From assembly GCA_030535455.1 (NCBI GenBank), contig JAUNJY010000017.1:1-64000 (forward strand): DNA of 64,000 nucleotides, written 5' to 3'. The notes beneath the pieces are model-generated. The model was not told the origin of the DNA and searched no databases. It saw nothing but the letters and a program-made list of their open reading frames with translations. Both the position numbers and the translations under genes were made by a program. Source of the stretch: a bacterium. GTDB taxonomy: Bacteria > Bacillota > Clostridia > Lachnospirales > Lachnospiraceae. This document shows, piece by piece, positions 27,420 to 35,051 of this stretch. Every line of letters starts with the position of its first letter. Position 1 is the stretch's first letter.

Positions 27420-27901
27420 TCCATTCCCCTCCAACAGATTCCTTGCAGCATCAAACAGATCATTACAAGTGTAATACCTGGTACAACTGCAATTTCTCCA
27501 TTCAACTTCACTTCCTTATGTCTTATCTTGTTTTCTATGAAACCAATTGCCATGGATAACATGAGTCCAAAGCATAGATAAACGCATTCTCGAATTGCTA
27601 ATGCATATCCACTTACTGCATGAACGGAGTACAAACATAGATTAGAAAAGAGCAGAAATACATCACTATCTCCTCTCCCCCATAAATTGCACTGATTAAA
27701 TATCACATAAATCACAAGATGAATACTCCAAAATATTATAAGGAAACTAGCCGACCACGCATTAGAAAGAAGAAGATATGCGCTCCAGATCAGATGCAAT
27801 ACAATGATAGGAAAAGTGAAAATCATTCGTTCTCTTATATCCTGTCTTGCTAATAACACAAGAACTATGGTTGTTACCAACGTTAATAGCAATCCTATCA
27901 T
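27416..27901 (-). CDS. Prepilin peptidase, CpaA/TadV-like (A24 family)
   Basis: 161 aa with about six hydrophobic segments. The two aspartates of the A24 aspartic peptidases are in place: one after the first helix (ARQDIRERMI) and one in the GxGD motif (WGRGDSDVFLL). The short form without an N-methylation domain is typical of TadV/CpaA. It would cleave the leaders of the pseudopilins in unit T1 and possibly the pilin-like protein of T2. It overlaps the cpaF gene by 4 bases. Confidence 0.75.
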   Translation of the reverse strand: MIGLLLTLVTTIVLVLLARQDIRERMIFTFPIIVLHLIWSAYLLLSNAWSASFLIIFWSIHLVIYVIFNQCNLWGRGDSDVFLLFSNLCLYSVHAVSGYALAIRECVYLCFGLMLSMAIGFIENKIRHKEVKLNGEIAVVPGITLVMICLMLQGICWRGME

Positions 27902-29148
27902 TTTACCTTCTCCCCCTGCTTTCTATAGATTTCTGAAAAGATCAGCTTCTCTTCCTTTGCATCCCATCCATCAATTTCTACAATTTCATCAATAGCGAAG
28001 CGGCTCATATGAATCAATACAAACGGCATACAGGTCAGCATTTCTTCTAACGTTTCCATTGGATAATCAGATACATACCTTGCACACTGCGCCAATCTAG
28101 TAACCGAACTTCTTGCATCATTTGAATGGATTGTCCCAAAGAATCTTGCACCTGTACTCATAGCGGTTGTAAACACATGAAGTGCCTCACCACCCTTAAT
28201 TTCTCCAATTACAAAATTATCAATATCCTGTAATAGACCAAGCCTTAATTCATCCTCTAAAGAGAAATCCACCATTGCTTCATTCTTCCGAACCGTCATA
28301 GTATGTTCAAACTGTATCTGCGGATGAATATTGGAATACAACTCATCCGATTCCTGTGACACTAGAATGGATTCAGTAAATGGAATCACATCTAGCATGT
28401 TATTTAATAACGTTGATTTACCCGATCCACCTCGTCCTGAAATTAAGAATCCATAACCGGACACGATTCTATCTACTAAATACTCCATAATCTCATCATC
28501 TAGCATCTTATTTTCCTTAAGATACTCCCAAGTGAGTTTCTCTTTTGGCATCTTACGAATGTGAATGTTGTTCTTTTCCGTGGATGTAATACATGCATGC
28601 TGCACATCAATTCTTAAGTAGAATGCATCCACGCCTTTGCGATCGGTACAATGTCCTAATGCATATTCCTCTTCTCGTCCAAGTCTTTGTATTCGATGGA
28701 TTCTCTCATACCAGGTCTTGTAATCTTCTTCATTAAAGAACTTCACATCTGCTACATACCTCTCACCATTGGCCTTCACCACAATATGATCAAAGGACAG
28801 CACCTTAATATCAGAAACATCTTTTGCAAGAATAAGCGGTGTCAAAACATAATAACCAAACACACACTGTTGAAACATTTCTAATACTTGTTTCTTCTCT
28901 TCCACGCCACTATTTGGATAGGAATACTCAATAAATTCTTTTGCCCGGTTCATAAGCATAATAAAATCCTGCTCGGTACCAACGATGCATTTTGTAATCA
29001 AAGCGGGATTCAAATCACATACGTTTGCCTTTAGCTGTAAAAATTTCTCGTTGATTTCTCTCTGCTTATATATGGATTCCGTATGATATATTCTAGAGTA
29101 TGTAACAAGCTTTCCATCCGATTTCTTTTCATACTTCAGTCTACGCAT
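27898..29148 (-). CDS. CpaF/TadA-type secretion ATPase 2
   Basis: 416 aa. The CpaF plan matches ATPase 1: VLTPLILAKDVSDIKVLSFDHI in the N-domain, Walker A GRGGSGKS at 238 to 245, Asp box SQESDELYSNIHPQIQ, Walker B DIDNFVIGEIKGGEA, and TGARFFGTIHSNDARSSV. It is clearly diverged from ATPase 1, so this is not a recent duplication. First gene of unit T3; AGGAGG lies nine bases from the ATG and the 36-bp element ends only 18 bases upstream. One of the two ATPases may serve the T4SS as a VirB11 equivalent. Confidence 0.85.
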   Translation of the reverse strand: MRRLKYEKKSDGKLVTYSRIYHTESIYKQREINEKFLQLKANVCDLNPALITKCIVGTEQDFIMLMNRAKEFIEYSYPNSGVEEKKQVLEMFQQCVFGYYVLTPLILAKDVSDIKVLSFDHIVVKANGERYVADVKFFNEEDYKTWYERIHRIQRLGREEEYALGHCTDRKGVDAFYLRIDVQHACITSTEKNNIHIRKMPKEKLTWEYLKENKMLDDEIMEYLVDRIVSGYGFLISGRGGSGKSTLLNNMLDVIPFTESILVSQESDELYSNIHPQIQFEHTMTVRKNEAMVDFSLEDELRLGLLQDIDNFVIGEIKGGEALHVFTTAMSTGARFFGTIHSNDARSSVTRLAQCARYVSDYPMETLEEMLTCMPFVLIHMSRFAIDEIVEIDGWDAKEEKLIFSEIYRKQGEKVK

Positions 29149-29166
29149 TTTTTTTCACCTCCTACT

Positions 29167-29202
29167 ATGTACTTGGGGTATAAAACTGCTATTTGCAAAA
29201 AT
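29167..29202 (-). promoter_or_regulatory. Transfer-regulon element, copy 3 (unit T3)
   Basis: Minus strand ATTTTTGCAAATAGCA ... ATACCCCAAGTACAT. It abuts the relaxase stop codon and leaves only 18 bases, including the AGGAGG, before the CpaF-2 ATG. Any transcript start must therefore fall at its 3' edge. Confidence 0.75.
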
Positions 29203-31007
29203 CAAAGTATATTTCCTCGTGAATTTTTCTTACTTATCTTACAATCCCGTAACTCATATTCTTTTGCTAGATTAAAGGTTGCTTCTTGAAACGTCTTGGC
29301 ATCCATATCTTTAGATGAAATTTCCTTTCGTTTCGTGTTGTCTGCTCCTAACACTGTAACGGTTGTTACAATGGATGTTTTTTCGTCCATCAATTCTGGT
29401 GTTGTGATTACTCGAATCGTAATATCATTTACACCTCTCGCTGTAATGTATCGAATATCCGAAGTGAGCACATTGTACTCTCTGGCATTACGAAGTGCTT
29501 CACTATGCCCAACTGCTTTATAGAAAGAAAGGCCTTCTTGCTTGACATTAAATCTTCCTTCTGATACATAATTCTTAATTGCTCGATATTGTGCCGATAA
29601 TTCTGCTTCCTGCGCTTTTGCATATAACAGCTGATTCTTTTGATCGATCATAAAATCTGCAACTTCCTCCACCGTCTTTCCATATAATTTTTCTAACCGT
29701 TCTGACAGTTCCTTATATTTCTTAAAATCATCCAAGTATTCGGTTCTTCCATATGCATCATATAAATAGGCACGAAGCATATACTGTTTCATCTCTTCAT
29801 AAATAGCTATAATTGGCTTATATTCACTCATATTTTTTCGTATGGACTTTTTCTCGATTGCTAACTGTTTTCTTTGTTTTAAGATTTCCTCCATTGCAGT
29901 AGTTGTACTATCTGTACCATGAGAATAATAGTGAACAGTTTCAAATACATAAGCGACTTGATTTAACTGTTTTGACATACTCTGAATTGCCCAATTGTCT
30001 TTATAAGATTCCTCCCATGGATTACGCTTTAATTTAATTAATCGAATTGCTTCTACCTTTTCTTGGGCAGACATCTTCTTATAGTTCTTCATCTTCACGG
30101 GAATAAAGTTCATCATTTCACGCTCAGGTAGATAATGCGAATGACTCCCTATGGACTTCCATACAAGTGGTTCCATCTTTGTTGCAATTCTTCTTACGAT
30201 TCCATTTATCGTATAATTTTCTCCCAATGTGCCCGTTCTAATTGCCTTTGGCATCCCTTCCATCTGCACAGAAATATTCTTTCCTACATTCACCGTCAGT
30301 TCTTTCGATCTAAGATAAGCGATACAGGATGCAATATCATCTGTCTGCGCTATGGCATCATCGATCATTTCTCGTAACCATATCTTTCTTGTTGGAAAGG
30401 GCACTACATCCTTCTTTGGTGTCTGCGACCAAGTACTATTTGGTGTAAATCCGTATTGCTCCGCCAGACCATTTAATGTAGGTTCAAAGACTTTCTTCAT
30501 AAAGTTATGATCCATATGAATCTTCTTTCCATCCATTCCTACTGTATTTAGAATAAAATGAATGTGTAGATTCTCTGTATTCGTATGGACGGCATACACT
30601 ACTTGATTTTCTGGGAATACCTGTTTCATCAAATCATCTAATAATAGCATTAACTTTCCAGCATTTTTAGGATCCGACTCTGCTTCATCTAGTGATATCA
30701 CTCCGTGGGTCGCAACTCTCCCATCCAATTTTCCATAAAACTCTTTTACTTGCATCATCTCATTGGTTGCATTCTGAAATTCACTAATATGTCTGGTCCC
30801 GATATATAATCCCTGTACCGTTTTAATCTCATTGGCAACATAACTAAGTTCATTGCTAATCTGATTTACAGTCGTTAGTCCTAGTGTTACTCCTACCTTT
30901 TCAGGATTTTCAATATAATCAATGGAACTACTAATCTGTGCGCTAGCAGATCTCGTTCCAGATCCAACACTTACATTCCATATTTTCGCTACTATTCCCT
31001 GTGCCAT
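29202..31007 (-). CDS. MobP/MobA-like conjugative relaxase
   Basis: 601 aa from ATG 31007 (GGAAAGGAAG upstream). The N-terminal relaxase domain has the histidine triad H141...H148-x-H150 in HTNTENLHIHFILNTV. N-terminal tyrosines Y31, Y56 and Y68 are candidates for the nicking residue. The C-terminal part (about 320 to 600) is charged and helical. Relaxases nick oriT and pilot the strand through the channel. It is the last gene of unit T4, after two SpoVG-like genes; the MobC-like partner is in unit T6. Confidence 0.85.
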   Translation of the reverse strand: MAQGIVAKIWNVSVGSGTRSASAQISSSIDYIENPEKVGVTLGLTTVNQISNELSYVANEIKTVQGLYIGTRHISEFQNATNEMMQVKEFYGKLDGRVATHGVISLDEAESDPKNAGKLMLLLDDLMKQVFPENQVVYAVHTNTENLHIHFILNTVGMDGKKIHMDHNFMKKVFEPTLNGLAEQYGFTPNSTWSQTPKKDVVPFPTRKIWLREMIDDAIAQTDDIASCIAYLRSKELTVNVGKNISVQMEGMPKAIRTGTLGENYTINGIVRRIATKMEPLVWKSIGSHSHYLPEREMMNFIPVKMKNYKKMSAQEKVEAIRLIKLKRNPWEESYKDNWAIQSMSKQLNQVAYVFETVHYYSHGTDSTTTAMEEILKQRKQLAIEKKSIRKNMSEYKPIIAIYEEMKQYMLRAYLYDAYGRTEYLDDFKKYKELSERLEKLYGKTVEEVADFMIDQKNQLLYAKAQEAELSAQYRAIKNYVSEGRFNVKQEGLSFYKAVGHSEALRNAREYNVLTSDIRYITARGVNDITIRVITTPELMDEKTSIVTTVTVLGADNTKRKEISSKDMDAKTFQEATFNLAKEYELRDCKISKKNSRGNIL

Positions 31008-31097
31008 ATTTCTTCCTTTCCCCTCCAAATACAGCAATAGCCGCCCATAAAAGGACGGCTACCACTTTATATAAAAAGGAGGATTGATACGATAATT

Positions 31098-31361
31098 TTA
31101 CTGACTACCTAGTTTTTCATACTCTTCAAGAACCCTGATTGCTATATCCTCTCTGAGCCCGCGATCCATAGGAAAACATACATCCTTATATTCACCACGG
31201 CTGTTTTGTCTAGAAGGATAACCGATAAATTGATTTCCTTCCTTTGTCTTTAATACTCTTATTCCACATACCACAAAGTCACCATCTAATGTGATGCTCC
31301 CATAGGCTAAACAACTATCCTCGCTTGGCGCCTTTGTGAGTCTTACTTCTGTTACTTGCAT
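31098..31361 (-). CDS. SpoVG-family protein 1
   Basis: 87 aa covering the whole SpoVG fold (MQVTEVRLTKA ... LDGDFVVCGIRVLKTKEGNQFIGYPSRQ ... DVCFPMDRGLREDIAIRVLEEYE). SpoVG proteins bind nucleic acid and act as global regulators. A paralogue lies 12 bases upstream. AAGGAG precedes the ATG. A weak hairpin (about 31042 to 31063) separates it from the relaxase gene. Confidence 0.85.
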   Translation of the reverse strand: MQVTEVRLTKAPSEDSCLAYGSITLDGDFVVCGIRVLKTKEGNQFIGYPSRQNSRGEYKDVCFPMDRGLREDIAIRVLEEYEKLGSQ

Positions 31362-31373
31362 TGTACACTCTCC

Positions 31374-31715
31374 TTATCTACTTCTACCTTTCTTCGGAGC
31401 AGGTGCAGCTTCACTCTCTCCTTCTGTTTGGATCTGTTCTTGATTCTGATCCTGTTTTTCCACTTGCTGTTTATATTCATCAATAATGGCACCAGTAATT
31501 GCCCCATATAACTCCTTACTTAAAGGAAATGCAATATCCTCATAAGAACCATCTGCTTTTTCCCTAGAAGGAAATGCCACAAAATTATGACCGTTCTTAT
31601 CTTCCATTACCCGTACTCCACGAACTGCAAATGCTCCATCTAAGGAAAAACTTCCAATTGCTTTTACTGCATTCTCTGTCTTTAACATATTTAATCTTAC
31701 TTCTGTTACCTGCAT
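31374..31715 (-). CDS. SpoVG-family protein 2
   Basis: 113 aa. It has the same SpoVG core as its neighbour (MQVTEVRLNML ... LDGAFAVRGVRVMEDKNGHNFVAFPSREK ... DIAFPLSKELYGAITGAIIDEYK) plus a Gln/Glu-rich tail ending in basic KKGRSR. The two are similar but clearly diverged, so the pair is old. Element-borne SpoVG proteins may tune expression of the element or the host; I infer this from the family only. Confidence 0.85.
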   Translation of the reverse strand: MQVTEVRLNMLKTENAVKAIGSFSLDGAFAVRGVRVMEDKNGHNFVAFPSREKADGSYEDIAFPLSKELYGAITGAIIDEYKQQVEKQDQNQEQIQTEGESEAAPAPKKGRSR

Positions 31716-31724
31716 GCTATTCTC

Positions 31725-32759
31725 CTATCTATGATGGCGAGGACGATTGCCCTCTACGTTAGTTTCTGCTCCTTCGTAATTTTGCGCATTCTCTGATACC
31801 TTAGCTTCAATTTGTGCCATTGTAGTATCTGCAAGGGAAATGGTCCTCTCTTTTGCATTATAAATGTATACATGATCGGATAATAATTCATCCTCTGGCA
31901 CCTGTGAACCATTCACCTCCTGCACCATTTCTGCAAGTGATTCAGGTGTTTCCATATCGGTAGACACTGCAATGCACTCATGGATAGATGAGGGTAAAAT
32001 AAATAGATCGGTTCCCATTTGTTCTGCCAATCCAGATAGCGCATCCTCATAGAACATTGCTGCTGCTCCATTGATTTTTGATGTATTGGAGATTACATAC
32101 ATCTGCTGATTCATTGGCATTTCTTCAAACATTGCCTCTGCCATATCCGCTGGCATGCCTTCGCCTGAAAACATTTCTTTCATAATCTCATTCATCGACT
32201 GAATGGTAATTGGAAGCTTTTCTTTTGAGTTTTGCATAGCTACATCATGGATTTCATCTTCTGTCACTCCCCAATAGTTCATGTGCTCATTCTTAATAGC
32301 AATCGTTGCAATCCCATCATGATCTGAACGAACTATAACTTTGTAAATTAAAGATAAATCTTCTCGATTTTGATGCGGCATGTTCGCTAGCATAGATCGA
32401 TTTCTTTCCGTATTTACTGCAACCATAATGATCTTATCTTTTACACAATCAAACTCTTTAAAATCTTCTGCAATTGTTCCAAACTCAATTGGTGGATTCA
32501 TATTCTCTACTGCAACTCTTGCAATTTCAACCATAAGGTTGTCTAATCTAGCACTCTCTTGATATTTTTGAAAGTACCCCTCCATATAAATTGTTGGTGC
32601 AATAGTTGACTCTGCATTATAAACATTCATTGCATGAAGTGTTTTCCCATTATTCTTCTGAATCTGATTGAGATCAATTGTTACATCTCTGTATTTCTCT
32701 GGTAGTACGCTTTTCAAATTCATTTGCACGTACTCTTGAAATTCCTGTAGATTAAACAT
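31725..32759 (-). CDS. DUF5688-like protein
   Basis: 344 aa, soluble. The pattern MFNLQEFQEYVQMNLKSVLPEKY ... GKTLHAMNVYNAESTIAPTIYMEGYFQKYQ ... SLIYKVIVRSDHDGIATIAIKNEHMNYWGVTEDEIHDVAMQNSKE is that of DUF5688 proteins. These are common accessory genes near relaxase and ArdC genes in Clostridia mobile elements. Biochemical role unknown. It is second in unit T4 and its start overlaps the end of the 43-aa gene. Confidence 0.6.
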   Translation of the reverse strand: MFNLQEFQEYVQMNLKSVLPEKYRDVTIDLNQIQKNNGKTLHAMNVYNAESTIAPTIYMEGYFQKYQESARLDNLMVEIARVAVENMNPPIEFGTIAEDFKEFDCVKDKIIMVAVNTERNRSMLANMPHQNREDLSLIYKVIVRSDHDGIATIAIKNEHMNYWGVTEDEIHDVAMQNSKEKLPITIQSMNEIMKEMFSGEGMPADMAEAMFEEMPMNQQMYVISNTSKINGAAAMFYEDALSGLAEQMGTDLFILPSSIHECIAVSTDMETPESLAEMVQEVNGSQVPEDELLSDHVYIYNAKERTISLADTTMAQIEAKVSENAQNYEGAETNVEGNRPRHHR

Positions 32760-32883
32760 GCTTTTTATTCTCCTCTCTTTTCTTTTTCATAGCTGCAAAT
32801 GCCACATCATAAGCAAGTAAAGCAGCTACTTTATCTTCCCTCATCTCATTTGCAATCGTGATTTCATTTGATCGATAATCCAT
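32752..32883 (-). CDS. Small 43-aa protein, first gene of unit T4
   Basis: MDYRSNEITIANEMREDKVAALLAYDVAFAAMKKKREENKKHV: mostly helical with a basic C-terminus. GGAAAGGGG lies before its ATG and the 36-bp element is 47 bases upstream. Its stop overlaps the ATG of the DUF5688 gene, so the two are probably coupled. This start position makes T4 fit the same spacing as the other units. No family recognised. Confidence 0.6.
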   Translation of the reverse strand: MDYRSNEITIANEMREDKVAALLAYDVAFAAMKKKREENKKHV

Positions 32884-32930
32884 TGTTTCTTCCCCTTTCC
32901 ATTTATTTATTGAACTGTAATCCTTACACC

Positions 32931-32966
32931 TAGTACTTGGGGTATAAAATTGCTGTTTGCAAATAA
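32931..32966 (-). promoter_or_regulatory. Transfer-regulon element, copy 4 (unit T4)
   Basis: Minus strand TTATTTGCAAACAGCA ... ATACCCCAAGTACTA. It lies 10 bases after the ArdC stop and 47 bases before the 43-aa gene. Confidence 0.75.
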
Positions 32967-32975
32967 GTTCCTGAA

Positions 32976-33908
32976 TTATCTTGATTTCTTTCTTTGACCT
33001 GAAGACTGTGTCTCTTCCTGTTCCCTCTTTTTTATCAGTGCCTGCTCAAGATTATCTGAGATTTTATCTGCAGTCAATTTAATTAGCTCCAGATTTTCCT
33101 TTAGTTCCGTAACCTCACGGTCTTTACTCCATCCAGAAATATAACCAAAAGAATACTCTGACGTATCTAGATTTAGCATCTGGCTAACCCAATACGCCAC
33201 ACTTTCTGCCATCACTTCTTTGCTTTCTCGATCCCATTTATCCTCTTTCCCTCCGTGTCCAAGTTCTGCATGGGCAATCTCATGTATTAGTGTTTTAATT
33301 GTCTGTAGCTCTGGCATATTGGCTTTCACAACAATACATTGATTGCTTGGACTAAAATATCCATTGGCCCCACCATCAACAGATTCAAAGGATACTGGCA
33401 CTGGACTAATTGATATCAATGCCTCCTTTATCTGTTCATATCCCTCAACTCCATTTTCCAATAAATTAACCAGCGTTGGTAGTGGTTCTCCTGTTGTCTG
33501 TCCCACATCAAATACATATGCTGGTCGAAATGCTTGGAATTCTCTTTGAACTTTCTCTGTCTTCTGATTCCCCTGCGCATCGAGCACTGGATGACTATTC
33601 TGGTCATATACTAGTTCCTCGACATTTGCCTTATACTTCACTGGTGCTATAATCATAATTCCATGCTCATTGCGATTTACTACACGGTTAAAATCAGTTT
33701 GCCACTTCCGATAGCCACAAACAAATGATGCATCTGGACACTGGGATACGATCAAAATACAGTTATTGATGCTATACGATGGAAATTTAGACATTGTATC
33801 TATATAGTCCTTATATTTTTCAGACTCAAAGATATCTCGAACCCCATTCTCTAACCTCTGTTGTATCTCACTCATCTTTTCTTCTCGACTAACTCTTGTT
33901 TTACTCAA
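32976..33908 (-). CDS. ArdC-like antirestriction protein with zincin domain
   Basis: 310 aa. The N-terminal ArdC-type ssDNA-binding part (about 10 to 95: RDIFESEKYKDYIDTMSKFPSYSINNCILIVSQCPDA ... GYRKWQ) is followed by a metallopeptidase-like part with HEIAH (209 to 213) and a downstream glutamate region (EVMAESVAYWVSQML). ArdC proteins protect incoming single-stranded DNA from restriction in the new host. The start is probably TTG 33908; ATG 33875 is possible. It forms unit T5 alone. Confidence 0.75.
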   Translation of the reverse strand: MSKTRVSREEKMSEIQQRLENGVRDIFESEKYKDYIDTMSKFPSYSINNCILIVSQCPDASFVCGYRKWQTDFNRVVNRNEHGIMIIAPVKYKANVEELVYDQNSHPVLDAQGNQKTEKVQREFQAFRPAYVFDVGQTTGEPLPTLVNLLENGVEGYEQIKEALISISPVPVSFESVDGGANGYFSPSNQCIVVKANMPELQTIKTLIHEIAHAELGHGGKEDKWDRESKEVMAESVAYWVSQMLNLDTSEYSFGYISGWSKDREVTELKENLELIKLTADKISDNLEQALIKKREQEETQSSGQRKKSR

Positions 33909-33957
33909 ACCCTACTTCTCCCCTTTCTCAAAGATTTATAGACAGTTCGTCTATATA

Positions 33958-33993
33958 GGGTACTTGGGGGCTAATAATGCTGATTGTAAAAAA
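33958..33993 (-). promoter_or_regulatory. Transfer-regulon element, copy 5 (unit T5)
   Basis: Minus strand TTTTTTACAATCAGCA ... AGCCCCCAAGTACCC. It lies 49 bases before the ArdC start. Its T-tract directly continues the T-run of the terminator at 33998 to 34019. Confidence 0.75.
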
Positions 33994-34019
33994 ATAGCCC
34001 AGGGACTTATTTCCCTGGG
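33991..34019 (-). terminator. Terminator of transfer unit T6
   Basis: 8-bp stem CCCAGGGA / TCCCTGGG with a 6-base loop, followed on the minus strand by CTATTTTTTT. It lies just after the RadC stop. Confidence 0.85.
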
Positions 34020-34025
34020 ACTCTC

Positions 34026-34619
34026 TTATCTGTGATTATGTCTACGTTGTATTGCCATATGTTCTTCTTGTACTGCGCTTTCTTGTTGTGACTCATTATC
34101 CTGCTCAGATTCTGCCACTGCTAATCTTTTGAATTCTATCTTCTTATAATCTGTTTCCATTGCATTACGTGTAAAATGCAATACATCCTTTTCTTTAAAA
34201 CTAAAATAAGATTGGTTATCTCCACCTACAATAATATGATCAATTAGTGGAATCCCTAATAATTCACATGTTTTCAACATACGATCTGTCATCGTTGTAT
34301 CACACTTGCTCGGTTGCAAATTCCCAGAAGGATGATTATGAACAATAATCATAGATGTCGCATTGGATAGTATAGTACTCTTCAATATTTCTCTTGGATG
34401 TGCAATTGTTTCATTCACAGCACCCATACTTACAAAATTACAATTGATTGGAATACCGTCTGTTCGAAGATTAATCACACATATCACTTCTCGATCTAGT
34501 TCACACATATGCTCTCCTAAAAGTTGCACCGCATCTTCCGGACTACGAATCGGCTTATCACTAAAAAAAGGTGTATCCTTAATTAGTCTCACTGAGACAA
34601 CACTCATCTGTTTCTCCAA
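34026..34619 (-). CDS. RadC-family JAB/MPN domain protein
   Basis: 197 aa: a single RadC-type JAMM domain with HNHPSG at 94 to 99 and the following acidic residue (SKCD, Asp107), then a charged tail. RadC-like proteins are common cargo of mobile elements; their activity is not settled. The start is TTG 34619 with AGGAG six bases upstream. It is the last gene of T6 and overlaps the 47-aa small gene. Confidence 0.8.
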   Translation of the reverse strand: MEKQMSVVSVRLIKDTPFFSDKPIRSPEDAVQLLGEHMCELDREVICVINLRTDGIPINCNFVSMGAVNETIAHPREILKSTILSNATSMIIVHNHPSGNLQPSKCDTTMTDRMLKTCELLGIPLIDHIIVGGDNQSYFSFKEKDVLHFTRNAMETDYKKIEFKRLAVAESEQDNESQQESAVQEEHMAIQRRHNHR

Positions 34620-34722
34620 AATGTTCTCCTCCCTCCTTTCGCTCCACTCGTATAAGAAATTCTCCTTCCTGCGAGTTCATAAACTTAAATAGTCCCTTTA
34701 AATCAAATTCTTTCTCTTCCAT
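34579..34722 (-). CDS. Probable small 47-aa protein of unit T6
   Basis: A 47-codon frame (MEEKEFDLKGLFKFMNSQEG ... RVERKEGGEHFGETDECC) fills the gap between the MobC-like gene and RadC and overlaps the RadC start by 41 bases. Its codons look like real coding sequence through the gap and the overlap carries the RadC ribosome binding site. Only a weak GAGG lies upstream. Family not recognised. Confidence 0.45.
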   Translation of the reverse strand: MEEKEFDLKGLFKFMNSQEGEFLIRVERKEGGEHFGETDECCLSETN

Positions 34723-34736
34723 TTGTTGTACCACAA

Positions 34737-34759
34737 CCTCTAGTCAAGTTGACCAGAAG
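34737..34759. repeat. 23-bp palindrome, copy C
   Basis: CCTCTAGTCAA, G, TTGACCAGAAG; overlaps the last codons and stop of the MobC-like gene. It is related to the palindromes at 36848 and 43936 (consensus arms CTTCTGGTCAA / TTGACCAGAAG). Confidence 0.65.
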
Positions 34760-35051
34760 TTCCTCTCTTCAAAAATACTGCCTTCAATTCTTCGATTGAT
34801 GTATAAACAGCTAATGTATCCTCTAATGATAATGACTCTTTCAAAGCTATCACTCGAAGATGTAAATTGATTTGGGCTAACTGCTTCACTAATTCCTTAT
34901 ACTTGATAGATGGATTGAGAACCTTTGTCTGCCCTGAAATTACATAACGAATATATTGTGATCGATTCATACCTAGCTCTTCCCGAAGCATATCTAACTT
35001 CTGAACATCTTCCTCCGAAAGTGATAAGAACAGTCGCTTATTACTTGCCAT
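34740..35051 (-). CDS. MobC-like ribbon-helix-helix relaxosome protein
   Basis: 103 aa from ATG 35051 (GGGAG upstream). The N-terminal ribbon-helix-helix is NKRLFLSLSEEDVQKLDMLREELGMNRSQYIRYVISG. A helical C-terminus (LVKQLAQINLHLRVIALKE) is typical of MobC accessory proteins, which help the relaxase open oriT. It overlaps the 485-aa gene by 11 bases. Confidence 0.7.
   Translation of the reverse strand: MASNKRLFLSLSEEDVQKLDMLREELGMNRSQYIRYVISGQTKVLNPSIKYKELVKQLAQINLHLRVIALKESLSLEDTLAVYTSIEELKAVFLKRGTSGQLD

Noticed and set aside
34026-34619. RadC-family gene as a genuine DNA repair gene
   Set aside because: It is a lone JAMM domain within a transfer unit. Such genes are common mobile-element cargo, and a repair role is not established.
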